A stretch of DNA of 53,229 nt from Sphingomonas sp. PAMC 26605 (GTDB taxonomy: Bacteria > Pseudomonadota > Alphaproteobacteria > Sphingomonadales > Sphingomonadaceae). The stretch covers positions 18,886 through 72,114 of the forward strand of contig NZ_JH584245.1 in NCBI RefSeq assembly GCF_000241485.1, given 5' to 3'. Numbering within the stretch: the stretch's first letter is position 1; the number at the start of each line of letters is the position of its first letter. This document shows positions 30,108 through 39,009 of this stretch, piece by piece. A program made the position numbers and the translations under genes. Under the pieces are notes generated by a model. It worked only from the letters and a program-made list of their open reading frames with translations, did no database searches and was not told the DNA's origin.

Positions 30108-30689
30108 GTGGATGCGGTCGGGTTCCTCGCGAGTGGAGGATTCTTCGTATCCTTCATGAGCGGCAACTCGACACGCCTTGCTGTCGGGATCAGTCGCGGC
30201 ACAGCCAGTGCCGGAATCGCCGCGGGGCTGATCAGTGGATTCGTTACAGGCGTGGTACTCGGTTCGCTGTGTGGAACGCTGGCGGGCGCACACCGACGCT
30301 CGGTCGTGCTCGTCTTGGTCTCGGCGCTGCTGTCGGGCGCGGCGGTTTGCGGCATGGCCGGCGTGCAGGGCGTCGCCATCGGACTGACCGCGCTTGCAAT
30401 GGGGGCGGAGAATGCCGCCTTTGAACAGCCTGGCGGAAGCATCGGCCTGACCTACATGACCGGTGCGCTGGCCAAGGTCGGGCAGGGGATCGCTGGAGTG
30501 CTTCTCGGCCGTAGCGGCTTCGCGTGGCTGTCATACCTCGCTTTATGGACGGGGCTGGTCGCGGGGGCGATCCTGGGCGCGGTGGAATATCCAACGTTCG
30601 GCATAGCCGCCTTGTGGTTGCCAGCCAGTCTCTCGCTCCTTGTGGCGATTGTGACACTAACGCTCGGCGGCCGGGGGTCGGCACCTTGA
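30108..30689 (+). CDS. DUF1275 (YoaK-like) membrane protein, start uncertain
   Basis: About 193 residues from GTG 30108 with six hydrophobic segments. GFLASGGFFVSFMSGNSTRL matches the N-terminal DUF1275 signature. The family normally has one more short stretch ahead (here ALAVCLSAIAGYV), which is open in frame up to the AOX stop but has no ATG, GTG or TTG; CTG codons at 30045 and 30054 are the only candidates. Translation may therefore be coupled to AOX, with a rare CTG start, or the gene may have lost its start. Function is unknown. Confidence 0.7.
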   Translation: MDAVGFLASGGFFVSFMSGNSTRLAVGISRGTASAGIAAGLISGFVTGVVLGSLCGTLAGAHRRSVVLVLVSALLSGAAVCGMAGVQGVAIGLTALAMGAENAAFEQPGGSIGLTYMTGALAKVGQGIAGVLLGRSGFAWLSYLALWTGLVAGAILGAVEYPTFGIAALWLPASLSLLVAIVTLTLGGRGSAP

Positions 30690-30835
30690 AGCTCGGCACG
30701 CACTGCGGCGATGTTGCTACGGTTGCGATCGAAGAAGGGAAGCGGGGAAGCTATGCCGGCGATGACGGCCGGGCCGCTAGCTGCGCCAAGCTGACGCACA
30801 CCGGCCCGTGCGGAGTCTTTGATTCGACGATCGGC
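30686..30835 (-). pseudogene. Fragment of a CzcC-like outer-membrane efflux protein
   Basis: The frame running left from about 30835 contains SARAGVRQLGAASGPAVIAGIA and then SPLPFFDRNRSNIAAVRAEL, the characteristic second-repeat motif of CzcC/CusC family channels. Nothing else of the gene is found: the rest is missing on both sides, and the frame continues into DUF1275 antisense. It is a relic of a heavy-metal efflux gene cut by rearrangement, close to the recombinase gene. Confidence 0.65.
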
Positions 30836-30873
30836 TTGAACTACCGGTCCAGTCGCCTTTCCTGGCGTCCGTA

Positions 30874-30885
30874 AGGGTATACCCT
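30874..30885. promoter_or_regulatory. 12-bp perfect palindrome AGGGTATACCCT
   Basis: The palindrome lies between the CzcC relic and the recombinase gene. It could be an old MerR-family or recombinase site. The remaining 30690-30995 gap also has GAGCCT (30969-30974) repeated inverted as AGGCTC (30988-30993), just before the recombinase ATG, which could be a res-type subsite. Both are weak. Confidence 0.25.
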
Positions 30886-30995
30886 GGAGGCGCACGTTCT
30901 ATGGAACATCATCTGCGTCTTATCAGGGTCCTTATGATGGATATTGAACACTCCGTGCGAGAGGTCTAGAGCCTGGTCGAACAGATGAGGCTCAA

Positions 30996-31559
30996 ATGGC
31001 GCTATTTGGTTACGCACGTGTATCGACGTCTGAGCAGGATCTTGGAATCCAGCAGGCGGCGCTCCTTGCCGCGGGATGTCAAACGATCCGCGCGGAGAAA
31101 AAGTCCGGGACTGAGCGCGGGCCGCGAACAGAGTTGCAAATCCTGCTCGACTTCCTCCGAGAGGGGGACACACTGGTGGTGACGCGGATTGATCGGCTCG
31201 CCAGATCGATGAAGGATCTGCAAGATATCGTTCATGAGCTGAAGGGCAGGGGGGTTGCACTTAAAGCAACCGAACAGCCGATCGACACCGGCACCGCAGC
31301 TGGTAAAGCGTTTCTCGATATGCTGGGTGTGTTTGCAGAGTTCGAAACCAACCTACGACGGGAGCGTCAGACGGAAGGTATAGAAGCTGCCAAGGCGAGG
31401 GGGGTATATAAAGGTGGTAAGGCGCGGATCGACCCTGAAGCCGTCCGGAAGCTTGCTGCCGACGGGGTAAAGCCCGCCCATATTGCGAGGCAGCTCGGCA
31501 TTTCCCGAGGTACCGTGTATCGGTTTATCTCAAAGTCGGAGGATGTCGGATCAACATAG
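30996..31559 (+). CDS. Serine recombinase (resolvase/invertase family)
   Basis: This 187-residue protein begins MALFGYARVSTSEQDLG, with the nucleophile Ser10 in ARVS. DRLARS follows, then the long E-helix (FLDMLGVFAEFETNLRRERQTEGIEAAKARG) and a C-terminal helix-turn-helix (PAHIARQLGISRGTVYRFIS). It resolves cointegrates or inverts DNA at short sites. No matching transposase was found nearby, so it may be a plasmid multimer-resolution or a relic transposon gene. It marks the left edge of the accessory segment. Confidence 0.93.
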   Translation: MALFGYARVSTSEQDLGIQQAALLAAGCQTIRAEKKSGTERGPRTELQILLDFLREGDTLVVTRIDRLARSMKDLQDIVHELKGRGVALKATEQPIDTGTAAGKAFLDMLGVFAEFETNLRRERQTEGIEAAKARGVYKGGKARIDPEAVRKLAADGVKPAHIARQLGISRGTVYRFISKSEDVGST

Positions 31560-31746
31560 AACTCGCCGAACAGCACGAGGTCGCAGGCTTGGATCGCGTC
31601 TGATCGTGCGTCTATGTTTTTATTGCCCGCAAAATGCTCGGTACGTTAAGGGGACCAAAATAGGCTAAGCAAACGCTGAGCGCCTGAGATGTTCAGGATA
31701 AGTTTACAAAGCTCTCAATACCAAGCGCCTTGGAAGGAAATCTAGA

Positions 31747-32166
31747 TTGACTGACGAAACTACGAACACCGTTGAACTCGCGACCGAATTAACGATGGCA
31801 TGGCTGTCGAACCCGAATACGCGCACGTCGGCGGAGGATGTCCCTGCATTCTTGAAGTCGATGCATGACGCGGTGATCGGCCTCTCAACTGCGCCGGCGG
31901 AGGCTCCCTCTGCGGAAGCGACTCCTGAATTTACAGGCGCTGTCACTGTGCGGAAGTCGTTGGCAAATCCTGATGTCATTATCTCAATGATCGACGGGAA
32001 GCCTTACAAAACGCTGACGCGGCATCTCTCTACCAACGGTCTGACACCCGCAGAATATCGCGCGCGCTATGGTTTGAAAGCCGACTACCCCATGACCGCA
32101 CCATCCTACTCGGCGATGCGCCGGGATATGGCGAAGAAGATCGGCCTCGGTCGAAAGCCGGGCTAG
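31747..32166 (+). CDS. MucR/Ros-family regulator lacking zinc-finger cysteines
   Basis: A TTG start at 31747 is supported by GGAAGGAAA just upstream. The 139-residue product has the family's C-terminal module: PDVIISMIDGKPYKTLTRHL, then LTPAEYRARYGLKADYPM and the RRDMAKKIGLGRKPG tail. The Ros zinc finger normally uses Cys residues in the first loop (VCLEDGK type); here there is none. After TAG 32164-32166 the same frame continues to TAA 32242-32244 and would add KASVKADAV and SAPKRGRPAKVGEPA, an AT-hook-like basic tail. So the protein is either truncated by a nonsense change or the tail is a remnant. Confidence 0.82.
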   Translation: MTDETTNTVELATELTMAWLSNPNTRTSAEDVPAFLKSMHDAVIGLSTAPAEAPSAEATPEFTGAVTVRKSLANPDVIISMIDGKPYKTLTRHLSTNGLTPAEYRARYGLKADYPMTAPSYSAMRRDMAKKIGLGRKPG

Positions 32167-32251
32167 AAAGCATCCGTGAAGGCAGACGCTGTCGCATCCG
32201 CACCAAAGCGTGGTCGTCCCGCGAAAGTGGGCGAACCTGCTTAAGGCGACA

Positions 32252-32282
32252 GGCGGCGAACATGCGAGGCATGTTTGCCGCC
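32252..32282 (+). terminator. 14-bp hairpin downstream of the MucR gene
   Basis: GGCGGCGAACATGC at 32252-32265 pairs with 32269-32282 around GAG, with one G-T pair. No T-run follows. It lies in the 32245-32548 gap between two convergent genes and probably acts as a terminator or transcript stabiliser; nothing else was seen there. Confidence 0.4.
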
Positions 32283-32548
32283 GTCCGAGCCGACGCTTCA
32301 AACCATTCATCGCAAGGAATTGGGGGACTCCCACACCCTCACAAAAGAAAAGTCGCTGAAATTTGGCTGGCGGGCGGACCGGCTGCTTTTAGGGTCATTT
32401 GGGTGGATTGCGGCCTGACCGCTTCGGGCGGAAATCGCCGGTAACCATCCGTTCGTTCAGGTTGTGGGCAGGGGGCCTAATCGGCAAATTTCTGGTGGAA
32501 ATCGGACTGTACGCTATCCCGGCGCCGCTTCATGATCCCTATCGCCGA

Positions 32549-35137
32549 TCAAGGAACCGCCAGCAGGATTCCGCTCGCCATGCGCTTCTTAAGCCAATCG
32601 TGAATGGCGTCGGCGCCCATGCCCTCCTGTTCGAAGCGTTCGGCAGCGTTCGCCCTCCAGACCAGATCGCCGGCCTGTCCAAACGTTCGCCTGAGATCGC
32701 GAAGCGCGCTTAATGCCTTAACGGCCCAAGTTCGGAACGATGTGATCTCCCAGAGGGCCACCGTGTGGAGGTGCGGCACGGCGCCAGATTTCGCTTTTGT
32801 CACAGGCGACACCAGCACAGGCATGATCGTGGCAGAGTCAGGCAGTAAGACGTGTTCGCGGATCCAATTTGGATGCGAGAAGGCCTGTCTCGCCTTCGTT
32901 GCGTCGAGCACGTCGTTGGTCGCGCCCGCATGATCCTCGAAGACGAAGCACAGATCACCGACTGCCCACCAGGGATCGGGCGACGCATCGACCTCGCGTT
33001 TGCCCGAAAGGAAGCCGAGCATCTCCCCTAGATGCACTTGGGCCTGCTCGAAGGTGTCCGGTGACGCGAGACCCTCCAGGATCTCACGCTCACGTTTGTT
33101 GAATTCTCGATCAGTCACATTCCCTAATCGCTCCAAGACGCCTTCGACGCGCTCGATCTGTTCAAGCAATCGCGGACTGCGGCCGGATGGTGGCTCGCCA
33201 GGCGTCTGATAGCGCGCCAATTTTACGAGCCACGGCAGATCCACGGCAGCCCGCTTCGCCAGACTGAAGTGGCTCCGCGCCTTCATTCCTAGCGAAGCGA
33301 TACCGGCACGCTCCCCATACCAGGCTGCGGATCCAGCGAGGTAGTGCCAGAGCGCCCGGTACCCCCGCAGATCGGAATCCGTGAGATTGCCCAATGCGGA
33401 CTCTGCTGCCTCGACGGCGCCCTCGTAGTCCCCCTGCCAAAGCCTGGCCTGGTAATCGATCTCGGAGCCGACGATAGTCTGCAGTTCTCCGAGAGCCGGG
33501 AACGGCAGCTGGACGGCAACTGCACGCTTGCGCAGAATGTCGTTGTTGGCCGCATCCCAGCGCGCGTCGTTCGCTAGGAAGATCTCGAAATTCTCGATGA
33601 TGTCGGCCTTGGTTGTACCGGCCGACTGCTCGCTGCCGAACTCGAGTTCGGCCTGAAGTTCGGGATGGAGGTGAACCCTGCGTCGTCGATCCGCGAGATA
33701 GTCGGGAAGCTCCTCACCTGACACCACCACAGCGGAGTAGTCCTGTAGAGATCGCGTGCAGCGACCTATGGCCTGCAGCACTCGGGTCTGCACGCGTTCG
33801 TTGAAAAGTTGCGACGCTCCCATCCGAAGCATGATGAAGCGTTCCTGGAGGTTAGCCGCCCGCGGAAGACCCTCTATAAATAGGAGCCGGCAGTCGTTGC
33901 CCGGGAAGTCGATGCCATCATAGCGGTTCGCGATGACCGCCACGGCCTGCGGCATCGCGACAAAGGGCTGTTTCGACTCCTCGATGGCATCGGCCCCAAA
34001 GGTGTCAAAACCGAGATTGATTTTCACATCCTCGCGGATTTCGTCAGCCTGCTGTTCACTCGGCACGAGGACGAGGCTCCTGCCCGCGCGTTGCATCAAC
34101 TGGTGGCGCAGTGTGACGGCGTCGTCTGCTTCAAGAGAGCTGTCGGGGAAAATGAAGAAGCGGCGCCCGATGCCTTGACGGTCCCAGCCCTCGGGCACCT
34201 GCAGCCGCTTGATGCTGCGCCGACCGGTCAACCGCTCGAGATCGCCACCAGAGCCAAGTGTCGCGGACATGAAGATCCGCTGTCTGGCATTCCGATAGGG
34301 TGCGTGTTGCCACGTCGGCGATAGCAGCGGCCGGATGAGCAGTTCGGTGGCCGAGATATAAAGGTGGCAGGCCGCGAGGTGGCTGCGGATTATCGACCAC
34401 GGCCATCGTATGTCCAGATCGTCCGCGTGTGCATCGATCACCGCAGAAAATTCGTCGGCGATTTCCGCAAAGACCGGCGTCGGTAGCTTGTCGACCCACC
34501 GTCGGTCTTCGGGATTGCTGTCCCATCGGCCCGTGAGGCGCGAAAAGTCATGGCCGTCCAAATGCGGCCTGAGGACACCTGTGAGCGCCTCGAAGAGTAC
34601 TCGATGCTGGGGTCTGGTCCGTTGAACGCGAACCGTCCACATCTCGCCGATGTAATTTTCAGCGGCGTGGGCGTCATCAATAATGACGATGTCGGGGTTC
34701 GAGAAGAACGGGTTGGTGTTGAAGAGCGAGTTGTAGGTCGTAACTGCGACACGGTCGGCGTTTTGATATTCCGCCTTGGCCTGCGGATCATATTCCCGCT
34801 TACCGCCCGTGAATCCGTTGACCGTCAGTCCATACTGGTCCCGAGCTTGGCCCACGGCTTGATTTACCAGCTGTCTCGTCGGGCAGAGGTATACGACCCG
34901 TTCCCTGAACTTGCGGCGCCGCCATTCGGCGATCATCAGTCCGACCAGTGTCTTTCCGCTGCCCGTAGGAAGCTGCAGCGCGACGTCAGGCTCGGAGACA
35001 GCTTGGCCTGCATAGCTCCTCATGATCTCGCCTTGATGCAGGAGCACGCCGGGGATCGTGCGGCGGGGAAGCGTTAACAAAATCTCCTCGGGGCTCGTGG
35101 GCACGATTTCGGTTGGTGCCGCACTTTTGAATGCCAT
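32549..35137 (-). CDS. Large superfamily 2 DEAD/DEAH-type helicase
   Basis: This 862-residue protein has Walker A LPTGSGKT (56-63), a conserved YLCPTRQLVNQ block, DDAH at 154-157, MSATLGS (motif III-like) and a second RecA-like domain with VIANRYDGIDFPG and QAIGRCTRS (motif VI). Motifs resemble XPD/Rad3-like helicases, but no Fe-S Cys cluster was spotted. The last 350 residues are helical and unknown. SD AGGAG lies nine bases before the ATG at 35137. It is divergent from the ABC-3C operon and may be part of the same defence locus. Confidence 0.82.
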   Translation of the reverse strand: MAFKSAAPTEIVPTSPEEILLTLPRRTIPGVLLHQGEIMRSYAGQAVSEPDVALQLPTGSGKTLVGLMIAEWRRRKFRERVVYLCPTRQLVNQAVGQARDQYGLTVNGFTGGKREYDPQAKAEYQNADRVAVTTYNSLFNTNPFFSNPDIVIIDDAHAAENYIGEMWTVRVQRTRPQHRVLFEALTGVLRPHLDGHDFSRLTGRWDSNPEDRRWVDKLPTPVFAEIADEFSAVIDAHADDLDIRWPWSIIRSHLAACHLYISATELLIRPLLSPTWQHAPYRNARQRIFMSATLGSGGDLERLTGRRSIKRLQVPEGWDRQGIGRRFFIFPDSSLEADDAVTLRHQLMQRAGRSLVLVPSEQQADEIREDVKINLGFDTFGADAIEESKQPFVAMPQAVAVIANRYDGIDFPGNDCRLLFIEGLPRAANLQERFIMLRMGASQLFNERVQTRVLQAIGRCTRSLQDYSAVVVSGEELPDYLADRRRRVHLHPELQAELEFGSEQSAGTTKADIIENFEIFLANDARWDAANNDILRKRAVAVQLPFPALGELQTIVGSEIDYQARLWQGDYEGAVEAAESALGNLTDSDLRGYRALWHYLAGSAAWYGERAGIASLGMKARSHFSLAKRAAVDLPWLVKLARYQTPGEPPSGRSPRLLEQIERVEGVLERLGNVTDREFNKREREILEGLASPDTFEQAQVHLGEMLGFLSGKREVDASPDPWWAVGDLCFVFEDHAGATNDVLDATKARQAFSHPNWIREHVLLPDSATIMPVLVSPVTKAKSGAVPHLHTVALWEITSFRTWAVKALSALRDLRRTFGQAGDLVWRANAAERFEQEGMGADAIHDWLKKRMASGILLAVP

Positions 35138-35343
35138 CGTTCGCTCTCCTGCCGGATGTAACTCTTACCATCTATCCGCGGAGGGCTCCAGCCGGGCACT
35201 TGGGATGTGCATCTGCCCACGGCTTTTGCGGGGCCAATGAAGGCCGCCGAAACGGGTAGGACAGTCGTTGGCCGTTAAACCGCAACGACCGTGCTGCTCG
35301 ACGGCGCCTTGTATTTGGTCAATGGATTGGCATACCTTAATTC

Positions 35344-36561
35344 ATGGGGGTTTCATTGAGCAACGGGGCTGACCAGTTTATGGCGGGAGCGTCCGCCGTC
35401 GGCTATCTATACCAGGCTCGGCTCGCGCTGCTCTTATGTATTCCGCATGTGAACACGGGTGTAGAGGTCGACGTGTCGATCGAACGCCTTGATGATGTGT
35501 CCTTTCAGAAGGGCACCGCGTTGGAGCTGCTGCAAACAAAGCATCACATCGATCGTGTGGCCAGTCTGAGTGACGCGAGCGAAGATCTCTGGAAAACTTT
35601 GCGTGTTTGGTCGGTCGCCGCAAAAGATGATCCGTCGTTGCCGTCTCGGGCGAGATTGGCATTGATAACGACTGGATCGGCGCCCGTGGGGTCTGCCGCA
35701 TCGCTGCTCCGACCGCCTGGTGCATATGCGCCGGGTGCGAAACGTGATCCGAAGTCCGCCAATGAATGGCTGACCGAGGTGGCCCAAACATCCAGGAACA
35801 AGGCGTTGGCGCCGGCGTTTGCCGCGTTCCTAGCGCTCTCGGAACCAATGCGGTCAGCTTTGTTGAGCGCTGTGGAAGTGCTCGACAACCAGCCCTTAAT
35901 TACTGACCTAGGTGGTGAGCTGGAGCACGCCCTGCGTCTTGTCGCACCCCCTGGAAAAGCCGCAGCTGCGCGCGAAATGCTGGAGGGATGGTGGTGGCCG
36001 TTGGTTTGCGGGGTGCTCATGACGAGGCCGCCTTTACCAATTGCAATTGGCTTAGTTGAGGCCAAGCTCGACGACATTCGTGAAATGCTCAGGAGGGATT
36101 CCCTCGTTGCAGACTTCGAACATGCTGAACCCGATGAGCTCGAATACGCAGGATACGACGGATTTCGTTTCGTGCAGCAGCTTCAGGTCATCGGGCTCGG
36201 CGGCAACCGTATGCGCTTCGCCAAGCGAGATTTCTACAGAGCGTTTGCTCAGCGGTCGAAATGGACGCGCGAGCATGTGGTGCTTGACGATGAGGTCGAG
36301 AAATTTGAGCAGCGGCTGGTCGAAGAATGGCAACCGCGGTTCGAGGCGATGTGCGATGGCCATACTGATAGCGCGGAGGACGAGGCCGCCCTGAAGCAGG
36401 GCGGCCAGATCCTATATCAGTGGGTCGAGAACGAAGCGAGATTCCCCTTCCGCTCGCTCACGGCGCGCTTCCTGAATGTTGGATCCTACCACATCCTAGC
36501 CAACGACCTTCGAATTGGCTGGCATCGAGATTATGTCACCATCTGCGTGGCGGAGACCTGA
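35344..36561 (+). CDS. ABC-3C system nuclease component (Cap4-type N-terminal domain)
   Basis: This 405-residue protein has an N-terminal restriction-like fold: GASAVGYLYQARLALL, ERLDDVSF at 47-54 and ELLQTKHH at 61-68. These give the acidic and QxK pattern of PD-(D/E)xK nucleases as in Cap4 DNA endonucleases. The rest is a helical C-terminal domain that probably contacts its partners. In ABC-three-component systems this type of protein is the effector that cuts DNA when released. It precedes the middle component and ATPase genes. Confidence 0.75.
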   Translation: MGVSLSNGADQFMAGASAVGYLYQARLALLLCIPHVNTGVEVDVSIERLDDVSFQKGTALELLQTKHHIDRVASLSDASEDLWKTLRVWSVAAKDDPSLPSRARLALITTGSAPVGSAASLLRPPGAYAPGAKRDPKSANEWLTEVAQTSRNKALAPAFAAFLALSEPMRSALLSAVEVLDNQPLITDLGGELEHALRLVAPPGKAAAAREMLEGWWWPLVCGVLMTRPPLPIAIGLVEAKLDDIREMLRRDSLVADFEHAEPDELEYAGYDGFRFVQQLQVIGLGGNRMRFAKRDFYRAFAQRSKWTREHVVLDDEVEKFEQRLVEEWQPRFEAMCDGHTDSAEDEAALKQGGQILYQWVENEARFPFRSLTARFLNVGSYHILANDLRIGWHRDYVTICVAET

Positions 36562-36562
36562 G

Positions 36563-37078
36563 ATGCCGGGCCAAACGCGGTATGAGCTCCTGTGGCGCGA
36601 CCGTCCGCAAGAAGAAGCTGCTCACTTCAATCCCGCATTCTGCGGTGAGCTTCTGGCCCGAACCATCAATGAATTTAGCAAGCAGGCAGGTCGGTCGATG
36701 CCCTTGGCCTATGCTTTTCTAGTCGCGCCGCTGGTCTTGCATCCCAGTTCTCGAAAAGCGCTTCCGGGCAGGGCTAACACCGCCTTCGCGTCTTGGGCTG
36801 GCGACAATGCCGACACGCTGAGCACGCTCGCGGACAGGACGTTGCGGCTCCGACCAGTGACCCGGGAGGCGCTGCTATTCCTTGTTCAAATTGGAGCTGT
36901 GAAGATCAGCGGCGACGGCCTCGGGATTGGCAACCGCCCGCTAAAGCTGAGTGCCAAGCCTTCGGTGTCAACGGATGAGGTTGATGAGATGCGACGGGCT
37001 TCCGGAATGCTCGGTAGGTGGTTCGGCAACCAAGCCGAGCCCGCGGCTGTCTTGCAGACTATGGGAGTTCGGGTGTGA
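36563..37078 (+). CDS. ABC-3C middle component
   Basis: This 171-residue protein starts two bases after the nuclease gene stop. FNPAFCGELLARTINEFSKQ and MPLAYAFLVAPLVLHPSSRKALP match the middle-component family of three-component ABC systems (DUF6521-like). It bridges the nuclease and the ABC ATPase. The stop overlaps the ATPase start (GTGA). An upstream in-frame ATG at 36515 lies inside the nuclease gene and is less likely. Confidence 0.75.
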   Translation: MPGQTRYELLWRDRPQEEAAHFNPAFCGELLARTINEFSKQAGRSMPLAYAFLVAPLVLHPSSRKALPGRANTAFASWAGDNADTLSTLADRTLRLRPVTREALLFLVQIGAVKISGDGLGIGNRPLKLSAKPSVSTDEVDEMRRASGMLGRWFGNQAEPAAVLQTMGVRV

Positions 37079-39009
37079 CCCTTCAGATCAGAGCGATCGC
37101 AATCTACTCTCATGACGGCGAGCGTCGCGATGTGCGCTTCAATCTAGGTGCGCTCAACATCGTCACCGGCGCATCCAAGACCGGCAAGTCCGCGCTGCTA
37201 GACATCGTCGACTATTGCTGGGGTCGTTCGGAATGCACCATTGCCGAGGGTGAGATCCGGCGTGGCGTTTCATGGTTCGCGGTGATCTTTGACAATGATG
37301 GCGAAGGGATCCTCGTCGCAAGGCGCAATCCCGGACCGGCTGGCAAGGCCAGCGACGAGATTTACTTCGAACGGAATGTTGAGGACTTCCCAGAAACAAC
37401 TGTTCCTCTCGTCAAGAACTCAACCGCTGATGGACTCCGTCAAAGGCTGTCTGCAATCCTCGGCGTGGCGGAAAACCTCTATATCCCAGAGCCCGGCAGC
37501 ACCCGTCGCCCGCTGGATGCATCTGCCAGCCAAGCAATCTTCTTCTGCCTCCAGAACCAAGATGAAATTGCCAGTCGCCGCCTCCTTTTTCATCGGCAGG
37601 GGGAGGAGCGGATCCCCCAAGCCATCAAAGACACACTTCCATACTTTGTTGGCGCCATGGGTGAGGATCACTTCCTCAAGCAGAAAAGGTACGAGGACGC
37701 TCGTCGCCGATTGAGGGCCCTTGAGCGAAGCTACGCGGATGCGCTAGCCCTAACCGATGAGGCCTCCGGCACCGCGCGTAATCTCCTTCAAGAGGCGAAG
37801 CGTGTTGGATTGCTAGACCTAGATGCGTCGGCCACATCCCTTGAAGGTGTTCGGGCCTTATTGGGACAGGCTGCGGGCCCAAGGAGCCTGGAGTACGCTA
37901 AAACCGACGATCCAGCGGCGGATCTCACCGACTTGGAAGAACGACGCCGTCGCATTCGGATTGAGCTCCAGGAGCTGCGCGACGACATCAAAGATCTCCA
38001 ACGCCTGACGAGGGAGGCGTCTGAATTCGAAACGGAAGCTCGGGAGCAGCAGGCCAGACTGGCCTCGATCGAACTGGTTTCCCACGATGCGGCCGCCCAT
38101 GAAACCTGCCCGTTATGCGATAGCCATCTCGCCGTAGCGGTCCCTGCGGTAGACGAAATTCGAAAGTCTCTTGGTCGCTTAGATCGTCAGCTGAGCAGCG
38201 TGCGCCGGGACAACCCTCGACTCCAGGGGCACATCGCCGATCTGGAAACGAAGCGGACAAGCCGCGAAGTTGAGCTCACGAGCGTTCAGGGAGACATCTC
38301 CACCCGGATTGCCGACAATGAGCGGCTCCGAATTGAGCAGGATCAGTTTACTGAGCAGGCCCGCGTTGCTGGCCGCATCGGCTACTACCTTGAAAATGCG
38401 CGAACGCTCTCTGACGGTGAGGGCCTCCGCTTGCAGTTGGCCCGGGTGAGGGCAGAAGTCGGAGAGCTCGAGGCCGCCCTGGACCAAGAGGCCATGGAGG
38501 AACGGCTAACGACCGCCCTCGGATTGATCGGTCGCGACATTACCGACTACGCTGGTCGGCTGGAGCTTGAACATGGCGAGAACAGCCTTCGCCTTGATCG
38601 CAAAAATCTTACTGTCGTAGCCGATACGATCAACGGACCGCTTTTTCTCTATCAAATTGGCAGTGGCGAAAACTGGGTTGGCTATCACGTCGCTGCGCAT
38701 CTCGCGTTGCATAAGCTGTTCCGCACACTAGATCGCCCCGTGCCAGCCTTCGTCATGCTCGATCAGCCTTCTCAAGCTCACTATCCGAAGGAAAAGGATG
38801 TCGGCGAAATATCTGGCGCAGAAGACGAGGACCAGCTTGCGGTCGCCCGTCTATATCGATTGCTGCTTGATTACTGTGTAAGTATGGCGCCCAGCATGCA
38901 GATCATTGTGGCTGACCACGTCGATTTACTCCAAGAATGGTTTCGAGAGTCGACAGTTGAGCGCTGGAGAGATGGGATAAAGCTCGTTCCCATGACTTGG
39001 CTCCGCTAG
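37075..39009 (+). CDS. ABC-3C DUF3732 ATPase with zinc hook
   Basis: This 644-residue SMC/Rad50-like protein starts with GTG at 37075 (VTLQIRAIAIY). Its Walker A is GASKTGKSALLD, with the DUF3732-type DYCWGRSECTIAEGEIRRG following. Two long coiled-coil arms flank the hook CPLCDSH (CxxC). The C-terminal head has PAFVMLDQPSQAHYPKE, the Walker B region, then MQIIVADHVDLLQEWF. It presumably senses foreign DNA or its replication and controls the nuclease. Confidence 0.85.
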   Translation: MTLQIRAIAIYSHDGERRDVRFNLGALNIVTGASKTGKSALLDIVDYCWGRSECTIAEGEIRRGVSWFAVIFDNDGEGILVARRNPGPAGKASDEIYFERNVEDFPETTVPLVKNSTADGLRQRLSAILGVAENLYIPEPGSTRRPLDASASQAIFFCLQNQDEIASRRLLFHRQGEERIPQAIKDTLPYFVGAMGEDHFLKQKRYEDARRRLRALERSYADALALTDEASGTARNLLQEAKRVGLLDLDASATSLEGVRALLGQAAGPRSLEYAKTDDPAADLTDLEERRRRIRIELQELRDDIKDLQRLTREASEFETEAREQQARLASIELVSHDAAAHETCPLCDSHLAVAVPAVDEIRKSLGRLDRQLSSVRRDNPRLQGHIADLETKRTSREVELTSVQGDISTRIADNERLRIEQDQFTEQARVAGRIGYYLENARTLSDGEGLRLQLARVRAEVGELEAALDQEAMEERLTTALGLIGRDITDYAGRLELEHGENSLRLDRKNLTVVADTINGPLFLYQIGSGENWVGYHVAAHLALHKLFRTLDRPVPAFVMLDQPSQAHYPKEKDVGEISGAEDEDQLAVARLYRLLLDYCVSMAPSMQIIVADHVDLLQEWFRESTVERWRDGIKLVPMTWLR

